Assembly (NCBI RefSeq): GCF_003544835.1 | Contig: NZ_CP032099.1 | Coordinates: forward strand, 806,001-870,000 | Direction of reading: 5' to 3' | Origin: Aliarcobacter skirrowii CCUG 10374 | Lineage (GTDB): Bacteria > Campylobacterota > Campylobacteria > Campylobacterales > Arcobacteraceae | Length of the DNA: 64,000 nt | Part shown: positions 33,210-42,391 of the stretch, in pieces | Layout: each line of letters opens with the position of its first letter | Position numbering within the stretch: the first letter of the stretch is position 1 | Made by a program: the position numbers and the translations under genes | Notes under the pieces: generated by a model | What the model was told of the DNA's origin: nothing | Database searches by the model: none | Seen by the model: only the letters and a program-made list of their open reading frames with translations

Positions 33210-34736
33210 TTGAATAGACAAAAAGAGATAATATTAACAACACTAAACTCAAGATTTTCGCACTCAAGTCTATCTTTAAGATACTTGTTTGCAAATCTAA
33301 AAGAGTTAAAAGATGAAGCAAAGATTTTAGAGTTTGTGATAAATAGCCAAACTCAAACAATAGTTGAAGAGATTTTAGAGTACAAACCAAAAATTGTATT
33401 AATCTCAACATATATTTGGAATGCTCAAGATGTAGCCGAAATTGTAAAATATATAAAACTAATAAGCCCAAATACAATAGTAGCTCTTGGAGGTCCTGAG
33501 ATTAGTCATCTTCCTCATAGAGTAGATTTTGAAATGGCAGATTATTTTATGTTTGGAGAGGGTGAGATAAGTGTTTATAACTTATGTAAAAATATCTTAG
33601 GTGGAATTAGACCAAAAGATAAGATAATTCATGCAAAGCCAGTTGAGTTTGATAAAATCGCTCTACCATATGATTATTACACAGATTTTGATATAAAAAA
33701 TAGACATATTTATATAGAAAGCAGTCGTGGTTGCCCTTTTACTTGTGAATTTTGTCTATCTAGTATTGATAGTAGTATGAGATATTTGCCTATTGATGTT
33801 TTTTTAAATGAGATTGATAAACTTTGGAATAGGGGGGCACGAAACTACAAGTTTATAGATAGAACTTTTAATCTAAAAATATCTTATGCAAAAGCTATTT
33901 TGGACTATTTTTTAGAAAAAGATGAGGACTATTTTTTACACTTTGAGGTAATTCCTGATAATTTTCCACTTGAGTTAAGGCAGAGATTAAAAAAGTTCAA
34001 AGCAGGAAGTTTACAACTTGAAGTTGGTATTCAAACTCTAAATTTAGATGTTGCAAAAAATATAAATAGAAACCTAAAAATTGATAAAATCAAAGAGAAT
34101 CTAGCATTTTTGAGTTCTGAGACAAAAGCTCATATGCATATAGATTTAATTGTAGGTTTACCAACAGAGACTATAGAGAGTTTTGAGGCAAATCTTGATT
34201 TACTATATACTTTAAGTAGTGGTGAAATTCAAATTGGAATTTTAAAAAAACTATCTGGGACTACCTTAAATAGGCACGATGAACTACATGGTATGGTATA
34301 TAATCCAAACCCACCTTATGATATTTTAAAAAACAATTTGGTAAGTTTTACTCTCATGCAGGACATGAAAAGATTTGCTAGGTTTTGGGATATTGTTTAC
34401 AATAGTGGAAATTTTGTAAAGACTTCAAAACTACTTTTCAAAGATGGTAAAGTGTTTAAAAACTTTTTTGATTTTAGTAAATGGTTGTATAAAAGAAGTG
34501 AAAGTACTTTTAAAATCTCTCTTGATAGGGTTGCTGAGTATTTGTTTGAGTATTTAAGCCGTGATTGGGAAGAGGAGATTTTGGTAAAAACAATTTTGGA
34601 TGATGTGATGATGATAGAGGGTAGAAAAATACCACCATTTTTGAAAAAGTATAAAAAATATGAGAAGGATTTTATTCAAATTGAACAAAGCAGGGCAAAT
34701 AAGAGACAGATTTTAAGGATAGAAAACAATGATTAA
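33210..34736 (+). CDS. B12-binding domain radical SAM protein (DUF4080 type)
   Basis: A 508-residue enzyme: an N-terminal cobalamin-binding-like Rossmann domain (opening ILTTLNSRFSHSSLSLRYL, with VALGGPEISH near 91), then a radical SAM barrel with C-x3-C-x2-C as GCPFTCEFC (Cys175, 179, 182), and a C-terminal DUF4080-like domain. The substrate is unknown; relatives are called magnesium-protoporphyrin cyclase-like or methylthiotransferase-like by similarity only. The start is TTG at 33210 with a weak purine-rich leader. It overlaps the DUF481 gene by 8 bases. Confidence 0.82.
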   Translation: MNRQKEIILTTLNSRFSHSSLSLRYLFANLKELKDEAKILEFVINSQTQTIVEEILEYKPKIVLISTYIWNAQDVAEIVKYIKLISPNTIVALGGPEISHLPHRVDFEMADYFMFGEGEISVYNLCKNILGGIRPKDKIIHAKPVEFDKIALPYDYYTDFDIKNRHIYIESSRGCPFTCEFCLSSIDSSMRYLPIDVFLNEIDKLWNRGARNYKFIDRTFNLKISYAKAILDYFLEKDEDYFLHFEVIPDNFPLELRQRLKKFKAGSLQLEVGIQTLNLDVAKNINRNLKIDKIKENLAFLSSETKAHMHIDLIVGLPTETIESFEANLDLLYTLSSGEIQIGILKKLSGTTLNRHDELHGMVYNPNPPYDILKNNLVSFTLMQDMKRFARFWDIVYNSGNFVKTSKLLFKDGKVFKNFFDFSKWLYKRSESTFKISLDRVAEYLFEYLSRDWEEEILVKTILDDVMMIEGRKIPPFLKKYKKYEKDFIQIEQSRANKRQILRIENND

Positions 34737-35430
34737 AAACCATAAAAAACTACTAATTTTACCAATTTTATTAAACTTTGCAACTGCTGTAGAAAATGAA
34801 GGAAAAGTTGAGTTGTCTTATGTAAATACAAGTGGAAATACACAAACAACTACACTAGCAGCTGATGCTGAAGTAAAATCAAAGATTGATGATATAGAGC
34901 TTAAATTCAAAGGTTCAATAATAAAAAGTAAAGACAACAATGAAGAGTCGGCAAATAAGTATGAGTTAGAGCTACAATCTAGTTATATGTTTACAGATAA
35001 TTTTTATACATATTTGGGTGTAAATTATGTAAAAGATGAGTTTTCTGATTATGATTCAAGATTAAATATTGGACCTGGACTTGGTTATAAGTTTATAAAT
35101 ACAGATGACCATCTTTTGGATATAAAATCTGGAGTTGATTACTCTTTGGATAAGTATGAAAATGGCAAAAAAAATGAGTATGCTGCTTCAAAATCTGAGT
35201 TAAATTATAAATATAAAATAAAAGAGGATATTGAATTTAAACAGATGGTAAACTATCTTGTATCTATGGAGGATAGTGAAAAATACTTTGTGACAAGTGA
35301 GAGTAGTGTAAATGTAAAGATGGTTGGAAACTTATCTTTAGGAGTTAGTTATAAAGTTGATTATATAAATCAAACACAAAAAGAGAAAACTGATAAAAAG
35401 TTTTTAACATCTTTGATATATGATTTTTAA
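34729..35430 (+). CDS. DUF481/YdiY family outer-membrane protein
   Basis: A 233-residue exported beta-barrel: signal peptide ending near NFATAVEN, then strand pairs with VELSYVNTSGNTQTTTL, a motif typical of DUF481, and a C-terminal LIYDF ending in Phe. DUF481 proteins are outer-membrane proteins of unknown function, some acid-inducible. The start overlaps the end of the radical SAM gene. Confidence 0.82.
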   Translation: MIKNHKKLLILPILLNFATAVENEGKVELSYVNTSGNTQTTTLAADAEVKSKIDDIELKFKGSIIKSKDNNEESANKYELELQSSYMFTDNFYTYLGVNYVKDEFSDYDSRLNIGPGLGYKFINTDDHLLDIKSGVDYSLDKYENGKKNEYAASKSELNYKYKIKEDIEFKQMVNYLVSMEDSEKYFVTSESSVNVKMVGNLSLGVSYKVDYINQTQKEKTDKKFLTSLIYDF

Positions 35431-35438
35431 GAGTTTAA

Positions 35439-35519
35439 ATGAACTATAGAGTTATTATTCTTTCACTTTTAGTGTTATATATCTTAGCAGATATTTTTCA
35501 TACATATTTTATAAAATAA
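35439..35519 (+). CDS. Possible 26-residue membrane peptide
   Basis: ATG at 35439, eight bases after the DUF481 stop, with AAGAG upstream, encodes 26 residues that are one hydrophobic helix (YRVIILSLLVLYILADIF) ending in HTYFIK. It may be a real small membrane protein or chance; only the ribosome-binding site and helix-like composition support it. Confidence 0.3.
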   Translation: MNYRVIILSLLVLYILADIFHTYFIK

Positions 35520-35577
35520 TTTCAATAGTTTGTTTCCAAATTATAAAATGATAAAATGGGAAAAAAAAGGTTTACAA

Positions 35578-36369
35578 ATGAGTGAAATATTAATCTACCA
35601 AAATGAAAATGGAAACATCAAAGTAGATGTGATGTTTGAAGATGGCTCAATATGGCTATCTCAAGCTCAAATTTGTGAACTCTTTGGTAAAGCAAAATCA
35701 ACAATAAGTGAACATATAAAAGCTATTTTTGAAGAAGAGGAATTAAATCCAATTTCAACTGTTCGGAATTACCGAACAGTTCAAAAAGAGGGAAATAGAG
35801 AAGTAGAAAGAGATATAGAATATTATAATCTTGATATGATAATTGCCATTGGTTTTAGAGTTCGTTCAAGTACAGGTACCAAATTTAGAATTTGGGCAAA
35901 TGATAAACTAAAAGAGTACATCACAAAAGGTTTTGTACTAAATGATGAGCGATTTAAAAATGGCAACTCTATGGGCTATTTTGATGAACTTCAAAAAAGA
36001 CTTAGAGATATTAGAATATCTGAAAAGTTTTTTTATCAAAAAATCAAAGACATCTATATGACAAGTATTGATTATGACCCAAAAGATGAAAAAACAATTT
36101 TGGGATTACTTGTTGAGCAATATTTAGCATTTGCAGAGACTATGGCAATCCAAAGAACACCTATGTATATGAAAGATTGGATTGCAAGATTAGATGCTGT
36201 TATATCTTTAAATGGTAGAGAGTTACTAACTCATGCAGGAAAAATAAGCCATGAAATGGCAATTGCAAAAAGTGGATTAGAGTATAAAAAGTTTAAAGAT
36301 GAACAAAAGAAAATAGAAAAAATCCAAAGTTTAAAAGAGCTTGAAGAGGATATAAAGAGATTAAAATGA
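35578..36369 (+). CDS. RhuM family protein
   Basis: A 263-residue protein of the RhuM (virulence protein) family. Features are VMFEDGSIWLSQAQICELFG, the VRNYRTVQKEG segment, then DIEYYNLDMIIAIGFRVRS and FRIWANDKLKEYI. RhuM-type proteins occur in accessory regions and next to restriction or toxin systems; the role is unknown, and the N-terminal part looks DNA-binding. The ATG at 35578 follows AAAAGG; an upstream in-frame ATG at 35530 lacks support. It overlaps the flavoprotein gene by four bases. Confidence 0.8.
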   Translation: MSEILIYQNENGNIKVDVMFEDGSIWLSQAQICELFGKAKSTISEHIKAIFEEEELNPISTVRNYRTVQKEGNREVERDIEYYNLDMIIAIGFRVRSSTGTKFRIWANDKLKEYITKGFVLNDERFKNGNSMGYFDELQKRLRDIRISEKFFYQKIKDIYMTSIDYDPKDEKTILGLLVEQYLAFAETMAIQRTPMYMKDWIARLDAVISLNGRELLTHAGKISHEMAIAKSGLEYKKFKDEQKKIEKIQSLKELEEDIKRLK

Positions 36370-37610
36370 TATACGATTTAATAGTTTTAGGAGCAGGTCC
36401 AGCTGGAATATTTGCAACTATTAGTGCAGCAAAAGAGGGCAAAAAAGTGTTGTTGCTAGAAAAGATGCCACAAATTGCACTAAAACTAAAAGCAACAGGT
36501 GGTGGCAAATGTAATCTTACAAATACTTTATCACCTTTGGAGTTTATTGAAAAATTTGGAAAAAATGGCAGATTTATAAAAGATGCTCTTGATGAGTTTT
36601 CAAGAGATGATTTGCTCTCTTTTTTTGCTTCAATTGGAGTAGAAACAATTGCTAAAGATGGATTTAGAATTTTTCCTATAAATCACAGCTCAACACTTAT
36701 TTTAGAAGCTTTACAAAAAGAGCTTCAAAGATTAAGTGTAGAGTTTAAAACATCAATAAATATTGAAAAAATAGAAAAATTAGATGATATTTTTGAACTA
36801 AAAAGCAAAGATAGTATCTACAAAGCTAGAAATTTAGTTTTAGCAACTGGAGGTTTAGGTTATCCAACTTTAGGAGCAACTGGAGATGGATATAGCTTTG
36901 CTTCATCTTTTGGACACAAAATTACACAAACCTCTCCAGCTATGATGCCACTATTTACAAAAGAGAAAAACTTTGGCTCTTGCAAGGCTGATACAATCGC
37001 AAAAGCTATTTTAAAAGTAGATATAAAAAAGTATAAAAACCTAAAAATAAGTGGAGATTTAATTTTTACAAAAGAGGGGCTTAGAGGTCCAGTTATTTTA
37101 GATTTTGCAAGAGAGATAACACCTATTTTAGCCACTTACAATGAAGTTCCTTTGCTTATAAATTTTCTAAAAGGAAAAAATGAAGAGGAGATTTATAAAC
37201 ATCTAAAAGATGAGATATCAAAAAATCCTCAAGATAATATTTTACAAAACTTAGAGACTTTAGTTGCCAAAAGTGTTGCAAATGAGATTTTAAATATTTG
37301 CGATATAAAAAGAGATTTAAGATTTAAACAAATAGAAGGGTTTAAAAGAGAAAAACTAATAAAAACTCTAGCTTGGACACCTTTTACAGTTATTGGTCAC
37401 GATGGATTTAGACAAGCCATGATTACAAGAGGTGGAGTTAGCATAAAAGAGATTGATTCAAAAACTTTAGAGAGTAAAATTATACAAGGTCTATATTTTT
37501 GTGGAGAGCTTGTAGATATTGATGGACCTTGTGGTGGATACAATCTTCAATGGGCTTTTTCAAGTGGTTATTTGGCTGGAAAATTAAAAAGCTTTTTTAA
37601 TAAAATATAA
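36366..37610 (+). CDS. HI0933/YhiN family flavoprotein
   Basis: A 414-residue FAD-dependent oxidoreductase-like protein. The dinucleotide-binding motif GAGPAGIFA lies at 9-17 and the family signature LKATGGGKCNLTN near 44; it ends with FCGELVDIDGPCGGYNLQWA. Family members (YhiN, TIGR00275) bind FAD but have no firmly known substrate. Its 3' end overlaps the convergent membrane-protein gene by 43 bases. Confidence 0.87.
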   Translation: MIYDLIVLGAGPAGIFATISAAKEGKKVLLLEKMPQIALKLKATGGGKCNLTNTLSPLEFIEKFGKNGRFIKDALDEFSRDDLLSFFASIGVETIAKDGFRIFPINHSSTLILEALQKELQRLSVEFKTSINIEKIEKLDDIFELKSKDSIYKARNLVLATGGLGYPTLGATGDGYSFASSFGHKITQTSPAMMPLFTKEKNFGSCKADTIAKAILKVDIKKYKNLKISGDLIFTKEGLRGPVILDFAREITPILATYNEVPLLINFLKGKNEEEIYKHLKDEISKNPQDNILQNLETLVAKSVANEILNICDIKRDLRFKQIEGFKREKLIKTLAWTPFTVIGHDGFRQAMITRGGVSIKEIDSKTLESKIIQGLYFCGELVDIDGPCGGYNLQWAFSSGYLAGKLKSFFNKI

Positions 37611-38395
37611 AAAACAAATAGATAAAAAAGAGGCAAAAGTATAGTTTGAAATATAAATACAATAATCAAATCAACTATATTATCGCTTGAACTATCAACA
37701 GCATCTTTATACTCATCTACCTTTTTTTCATAAAAAGTCATATCAAATTTTTGTCTAAACTTTTCAAAAAAACCACTCTCTTTCTCTTCTACTGATTCAA
37801 GATTTATTTTACTTATCTCATCTTTTGTATTTAAAATGGTCTCATTTAGCTGTTCAATATTGTATTGAGGTTTTATAAAGTAGTCATAACTATACTCATT
37901 TAAGTATGCAACAAATGGAATTGAAAATCTTAAAAATAGTAAAATAAGTGTTAATTTAAGAGCCATATTTTTAATACTTTCTATGTTTTTAAATTTTAAA
38001 AATAGAAATATATTAAAAACTAAAATGGATATTATAAAAGTAAGATTGAAAAAATCATTTGATACAAAATTTAATAATATTTTTTGAATTCCAAGAGATA
38101 CTAAACTAGCTAACATTATAAGTGAAAATTGCTCTACTAAATCATTTATAGGATCAAGTACCTCTCCAACAGCAACAACTACAAATGGAAGATTAATCTC
38201 TGTTCCTTGAGCCAAAGATATAACTGCATTTAGTGCTTTTGCACTTCCAAATACAATTAAAGCTTGATTAAAAGATTTGTCTATAACATCTTTTGCACTC
38301 TCATTTACAACAACACTACTTGAAGCAAAAATAATAAAAATAGATAAGATCAAAATAGATATTTTGCCAAAATTATTAAATATAAAAGTTTTCAT
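37568..38395 (-). CDS. Hypothetical inner-membrane protein
   Basis: A 275-residue membrane protein: an N-terminal helix (11-29), a cluster of hydrophobic helices around 85-180, a charged loop of about 60 residues (180-235, including EEKESGFFEKFRQKF) and a final helix near 240-265. No family recognised. It converges with the flavoprotein gene and overlaps it, so the two mRNAs share a complementary segment. Confidence 0.6.
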   Translation of the reverse strand: MKTFIFNNFGKISILILSIFIIFASSSVVVNESAKDVIDKSFNQALIVFGSAKALNAVISLAQGTEINLPFVVVAVGEVLDPINDLVEQFSLIMLASLVSLGIQKILLNFVSNDFFNLTFIISILVFNIFLFLKFKNIESIKNMALKLTLILLFLRFSIPFVAYLNEYSYDYFIKPQYNIEQLNETILNTKDEISKINLESVEEKESGFFEKFRQKFDMTFYEKKVDEYKDAVDSSSDNIVDLIIVFIFQTILLPLFYLFVFYILLKKLFNFPAK

Positions 38396-38531
38396 AAAGC
38401 GGATTATACAAAATAAAAATCAATATTCAAAATATTTTTAATTAAGCTTGATAGCAAATTAATAGTTTACTAGAAATTAAAAAAAATATACTATAATATA
38501 TACTTTAATATATAAAAACTTAGGATAAAAA

Positions 38532-38957
38532 ATGCTATTGATGAAACTTCAATCAAGAGAGAAATTTGCTTTTTTACAACTTGCTCACTATTTAGCAAGA
38601 GTTGATAATAATTTTGGAAAAGAGGAAGAGGATATAATTTTAGATTATTGCGATGAGATGGGGATTGATAATATTGATTCATTCGATAATTCAAAATTTG
38701 ATTTAGAAGAGATTCTAAGAAACTTTAAGAGTCAAAGAAGTAGAAAAATTGTATTAATGGAGCTTATGATTTTAGTTCATATTGATACAGTATTTAATAT
38801 AAATGAACAGATTGTAATAGAGAAAATATCAAAATATTTTGATATTTCACAAAAAGATATAGAGAATTTTTCTGCATGGGGAAAAAGTGTAGCAAAGTTA
38901 TATGAAGTTGCAAAAGTTTATATGGATGATAGCTACGATGAAGCGATGATTTCTTAA
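38532..38957 (+). CDS. TerB-like helical protein
   Basis: A 141-residue all-helical protein resembling the TerB fold: FAFLQLAHYLARVDNNFGKEEEDII, with acidic residues after the first helix pair, and a second half LMELMILVHIDTVFNINEQIVIEKI with a similar pattern. TerB-like proteins bind metal and associate with membrane stress complexes. It heads a small operon of the 65- and 74-residue genes, the prepilin and priA. Family assignment is tentative. Confidence 0.55.
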   Translation: MLLMKLQSREKFAFLQLAHYLARVDNNFGKEEEDIILDYCDEMGIDNIDSFDNSKFDLEEILRNFKSQRSRKIVLMELMILVHIDTVFNINEQIVIEKISKYFDISQKDIENFSAWGKSVAKLYEVAKVYMDDSYDEAMIS

Positions 38958-38969
38958 TGGATAGATTAA

Positions 38970-39167
38970 ATGCAAGAGATTGAGATTTTAAATAAAAGAG
39001 TTGATAATTTAATTCAAAAATATACTCAAGTTTTGTTGGAGAAAAAAGCCTTAGAGGCTAAAATCTCTGAACTTACAAATGAGAATGATAAATTAGAAAG
39101 ATACAATCAAGATATGATTTTAAAAATTGACACCCTTTTAAAAAAGGCTAAATTAGATGGAAAATAA
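38970..39167 (+). CDS. Short coiled-coil protein, ZapB-like
   Basis: A 65-residue protein that is almost entirely heptad-patterned helix (LIQKYTQVLLEKKALEAKIS and onward), ending KKAKLDGK. Size and pattern resemble ZapB-type division proteins, and the overlapping next gene resembles ZapA, which supports but does not prove a divisome role. Confidence 0.5.
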   Translation: MQEIEILNKRVDNLIQKYTQVLLEKKALEAKISELTNENDKLERYNQDMILKIDTLLKKAKLDGK

Positions 39168-39381
39168 GAAAATAACTCTTCATATAAATAATATGGCATA
39201 TGAATTAGTTTTAGATGATGATATGCAAAAAGAGATTACAAGACATTTTGATTTAAATAAAAATAATGAAACATTTACCCTTTTAAAAGCATATTTAACA
39301 ACTTTAAAAGAGAAAAGAGAGCTTAAATCAAAGTTTGAAAAAGAGATTACAAATATCTCAAATAAGCTTGTAGGATTTTAA
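39157..39381 (+). CDS. ZapA-like small protein
   Basis: A 74-residue protein with a beta-hairpin start (KKITLHINNMAYELVLDDD) and a long C-terminal helix (KAYLTTLKEKRELKSKFEKE), as in ZapA proteins that bundle FtsZ filaments. It overlaps the ZapB-like gene by 11 bases. Its stop lies one base before the proposed start of the prepilin frame. Confidence 0.5.
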   Translation: MENKKITLHINNMAYELVLDDDMQKEITRHFDLNKNNETFTLLKAYLTTLKEKRELKSKFEKEITNISNKLVGF

Positions 39382-39382
39382 A

Positions 39383-39811
39383 ATCAAAGCCTTTTCTCTT
39401 CTTGAAACAATTTTAGTTGTTTTAATATTATCAATTATATTTGCAATTTTTACTCCAAAAGTATCAACTTTTTTTGATTTTGGAGTAAAAAATCAACTAA
39501 AAGTAGAGTATGCTCTTATAAACTCTGCAATTAAGAATCAAGAGTTTCAAGCTAACTTGCTACAAAATAGTTTTCATTTAACAAAATTAGATAGTGCAAA
39601 AATAGATACAAAAGATGAAGAGCTTTTTAAATATATTTTAGAAAATCCTTTTAAATCAACTACAACAAAAGATAAAGAAGTTGGAAAATGGGCAAAAATG
39701 GCAAGTAGTGATTATATCTTTTTTACAAAAAATTCAATTGTTAAATTCTCTTTAAAAAATAGTAGTTTTGAATGTATAAGCCCTGAAGAGATCTGCAAAG
39801 AGCTAGAATGA
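39383..39811 (+). CDS. Orphan type IV prepilin-like protein with a non-standard start
   Basis: A 142-residue frame encoding KAFSLLETILVVLILSII near its N-terminus: a textbook prepilin (cleavage after Ala, F+1, Glu+5, then a hydrophobic helix), followed by a pseudopilin-like body ending near SFECISPEEIC. There is no in-frame ATG, GTG or TTG before the helix, because TAG lies at 39371. The only sensible start is ATC at 39383, which gives a three-residue leader M-K-A and has AGGA seven bases upstream. Either it really starts at ATC, or the start has mutated. It overlaps priA by four bases and is far from the filament operon. Confidence 0.6.
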   Translation: MKAFSLLETILVVLILSIIFAIFTPKVSTFFDFGVKNQLKVEYALINSAIKNQEFQANLLQNSFHLTKLDSAKIDTKDEELFKYILENPFKSTTTKDKEVGKWAKMASSDYIFFTKNSIVKFSLKNSSFECISPEEICKELE

Positions 39812-41655
39812 ACTATTATGAAGTAGCAATTTTAAAATCACCTTTACAAAATCTTACATATCAAAGTGAAGAGTCAATAGAAATTGGCTTTGTAGTTGAA
39901 GTAATTTTAGCAAATAGAAAAAAACCATATTTAGCAGTTATTATAAAAAAAGTTGAAAAACCAGAGTTTAAATGTAGCAATATTTTAAAAGTTACAGAGT
40001 TTTTTTATAGTAAATTTATGCTTGAAATTGCTGATTTTATTAGTAAATATTATGTATGTTCACTAGGACATAGTTTATCTATTTTTCAATTATTTAACAA
40101 AAATATAGAAGAAAAAGAGATAAAAATAGAGTTTAAAAAAGATATACACCTTTCATCTTTTCAAAAAGAGGCAAAAGAGTTTTTAGATATTAAAAAACAA
40201 GCTTTGCTCTTTGCATCTACAGGTGCTGGAAAAACTGAAATATATATAAAAACAATAAAAGAGGTTTTACAAAGTGGAAAACAAGCTGTTTTATTGATGC
40301 CTGAAATCTCTTTAACACCTCAAATGCAAAAGAGACTTGAAGAGGTTTTTGGAGATAGTGTAGCAATTTGGCACTCAAAAGTTAGCTCTAAAAAAAGAGC
40401 AGAGATTTTAGAGAAACTTCAAACTTCTGAAATAAAACTAATAGCGGGTGCAAGATCAGCACTATTTTTGCCTTTTAGAGATTTGGGTTTAATTGTTGTG
40501 GATGAAGAGCATGATGACTCATATAAAAGCGATCAAACACCAAGATACAATGCAAAAGATTTAGCAATATATATATCTAAAAAGTTTGATCTAAGACTTA
40601 TTTTAGGAAGTGCAACACCATCAATAAACAGTTTTTACAAAATCCCATATTTTGAATTAAACAAAACATTTTATGAGACAAAAAAGAGTTATATTTTTGA
40701 ATCTAGTAGCTTAAATATTTCCCAAAAAAGTTTAGAAAAAATAAAAGAGAATCTAAACAACTCGCATCAAACAATTGTTTTTTTACCAACAAGGGCAAAC
40801 TACAAACACCAAATCTGTTTTGATTGTGGCAAAAGTGTTGAGTGTCCATTTTGTAGTGTCTCTATGAGTTTGCATAAAAATGATAGAGCTTTGAAGTGCC
40901 ACTATTGTGGATATACTTCAAAAATTCCAGATGTTTGTCCATCTTGTAAAACTGGAATTGTAAGAAATCATAGAGTAGGAACTGCACAAATTGAGGAGAT
41001 TTTAAAAGAGGAGTTTCCAAATAGCGTTATAAAAAGATTTGATAAAGATAGTGTAAAAACAGAAAAAGAGTTGAAAAATATTCTTGAAGAGTTTAATCAA
41101 AACAGAATTGATATTTTGGTTGGAACTCAAATGCTTTCTAAAGGGCATGATTATCACAATGTTAAATTAGCAGTTGTTTTAGGAATGGATAGTTTACTTA
41201 ATATGAGTTCATATAAAGCTAGAGAAAATGCTTTAAGTCTTCTTTTTCAAATATCTGGAAGAAGTGGCAGAAATGGTTTTGGTGAAGTTATTATTGAGAG
41301 TAAAAATGAGGATTTTTTTAAGCACTATTTGCTTGAATCAAACTATAAAGAGTTTTTGCAAAGTGAGTTGGAGTTTAGAAAAGATTTATACCCTCCATTT
41401 GTAAAACTATCTCGTGTTATTTTAAGCTCAACGAATGGTTTAAAAGTAAAAGAGGAGCTTAAAAAAACAGTAAATGAGCTTCAAAATATAAAAGATATTG
41501 AAATAGTTGGATTTGGAGAGTGTGCTATATTTAAAATTGCAAACAAATATAGATTTGAGATAGTTTTAAGATCACAAAATACAAAAGCACTTTTAAATGC
41601 TTTGCATTCAATAAATAGTGCTAATGCAACTATTGATATGGACACTATTTATTAA
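39808..41655 (+). CDS. priA: Primosomal protein N', replication restart helicase
   Basis: A 615-residue superfamily 2 helicase for restart of stalled forks. The Walker A motif is STGAGKTE at 137-144, and the DEEH-type Walker B is VVDEEHD near 231. The zinc-binding insertion CFDCGKSVECPFC...CHYCGY...CPSC has eight cysteines as required. The helicase C domain has LVGTQMLSKGHDYHNV and QISGRSGRNG. The N-terminal DNA-binding domain is short, as in other Campylobacterota. The ATG overlaps the prepilin stop. Confidence 0.93.
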   Translation: MNYYEVAILKSPLQNLTYQSEESIEIGFVVEVILANRKKPYLAVIIKKVEKPEFKCSNILKVTEFFYSKFMLEIADFISKYYVCSLGHSLSIFQLFNKNIEEKEIKIEFKKDIHLSSFQKEAKEFLDIKKQALLFASTGAGKTEIYIKTIKEVLQSGKQAVLLMPEISLTPQMQKRLEEVFGDSVAIWHSKVSSKKRAEILEKLQTSEIKLIAGARSALFLPFRDLGLIVVDEEHDDSYKSDQTPRYNAKDLAIYISKKFDLRLILGSATPSINSFYKIPYFELNKTFYETKKSYIFESSSLNISQKSLEKIKENLNNSHQTIVFLPTRANYKHQICFDCGKSVECPFCSVSMSLHKNDRALKCHYCGYTSKIPDVCPSCKTGIVRNHRVGTAQIEEILKEEFPNSVIKRFDKDSVKTEKELKNILEEFNQNRIDILVGTQMLSKGHDYHNVKLAVVLGMDSLLNMSSYKARENALSLLFQISGRSGRNGFGEVIIESKNEDFFKHYLLESNYKEFLQSELEFRKDLYPPFVKLSRVILSSTNGLKVKEELKKTVNELQNIKDIEIVGFGECAIFKIANKYRFEIVLRSQNTKALLNALHSINSANATIDMDTIY

Positions 41656-41698
41656 ACTTTTAGTAAAATCTGAAAAAATTTAAAAAGGAGCCAAAGAT

Positions 41699-42391
41699 AT
41701 GATAAATTCAAAAGATGATTTTAATGCACTGTTTGAAACTATTGCTAAAGAGAGTTGGTACAAAAAACCACTAGCATTTGGAATTGCAAGAGTTAATTAT
41801 GGAACTTTAAATCCAAATAGAGTTTTAGAAGCAGTTTTTCCAGTTTTTAATTGGAATGAAAATGAAAAGAGTGCAGCAATTTTCTTAGCAGCATTAAAAC
41901 AAAGTGGTCAAGATGTAGATTGTTTTAAAAGTGAGGGTGTTTACTCTATTAGTGATGGTTTTTTAGGTTATTGTATAGAGGCTTATAAACCATTTTATGA
42001 AGAGAAAGAGAGACATAAAAATCTTCAAGTAATCTCAACACTAGCAAGTTTACCAATAAATAGTGGACTAGGTGCAGATGATTTTAGAGTTGTATTTATT
42101 TTTGAAGATAAAAAACCACAAAGTGTTGAGAGTGTTTATTTAAAACTATATGCAAAACATAGCAAAAAAGTTGAAGATGTAAATCTTGATGGTGTTGAAG
42201 ATTTGCTTACAAACTGTGCTTGGATAGATGGAAAACCAATAGAGTTAGATTGGTTAAGACAAAATGAGATAACTTTAAAAATAGCAGATAAATATCCAAA
42301 AGTTGATTATGTTGGAAAATTTTCAAGATACTTAAACCATATAATTCCAAATGAGAATGAAACTTCGTGTAAAGGTGTACTTTTTAAATAA
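41699..42391 (+). CDS. DapD-like protein lacking the catalytic C-terminal domain
   Basis: A 230-residue protein matching the N-terminal and middle domains of campylobacterial tetrahydrodipicolinate N-succinyltransferase: KKPLAFGIARVNYGTLNPN at the start, VESVYLKLYAKHSKKV, and KIADKYPKVDYVGKFSRYL. Full-length DapD (about 390 residues) continues with a hexapeptide-repeat beta-helix that holds the active site; here the reading ends with NHIIPNENETSCKGVLFK, exactly where that domain should begin. The stop is clean and overlaps the next ATG, with no helix-coding remnant in other frames. It may be a regulatory or structural paralogue, or a truncated gene replaced by a full dapD elsewhere. Confidence 0.72.
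   Translation: MINSKDDFNALFETIAKESWYKKPLAFGIARVNYGTLNPNRVLEAVFPVFNWNENEKSAAIFLAALKQSGQDVDCFKSEGVYSISDGFLGYCIEAYKPFYEEKERHKNLQVISTLASLPINSGLGADDFRVVFIFEDKKPQSVESVYLKLYAKHSKKVEDVNLDGVEDLLTNCAWIDGKPIELDWLRQNEITLKIADKYPKVDYVGKFSRYLNHIIPNENETSCKGVLFK

Noticed and set aside
35757-35790. Inverted repeat around ACTGTTCGG / CCGAACAGT in the rhuM gene as an operator
   Set aside because: It lies in the coding sequence and encodes the VRNYRTVQ segment that I recall as conserved in RhuM proteins, so protein constraint explains it.
39373-39385. Programmed +1 frameshift (TTT-TAA with AGGA before it) joining the ZapA-like gene to the prepilin
   Set aside because: Sequence context is suggestive, but a fusion would bury the prepilin cleavage site inside a cytoplasmic protein; an ATC start gives a sensible product.
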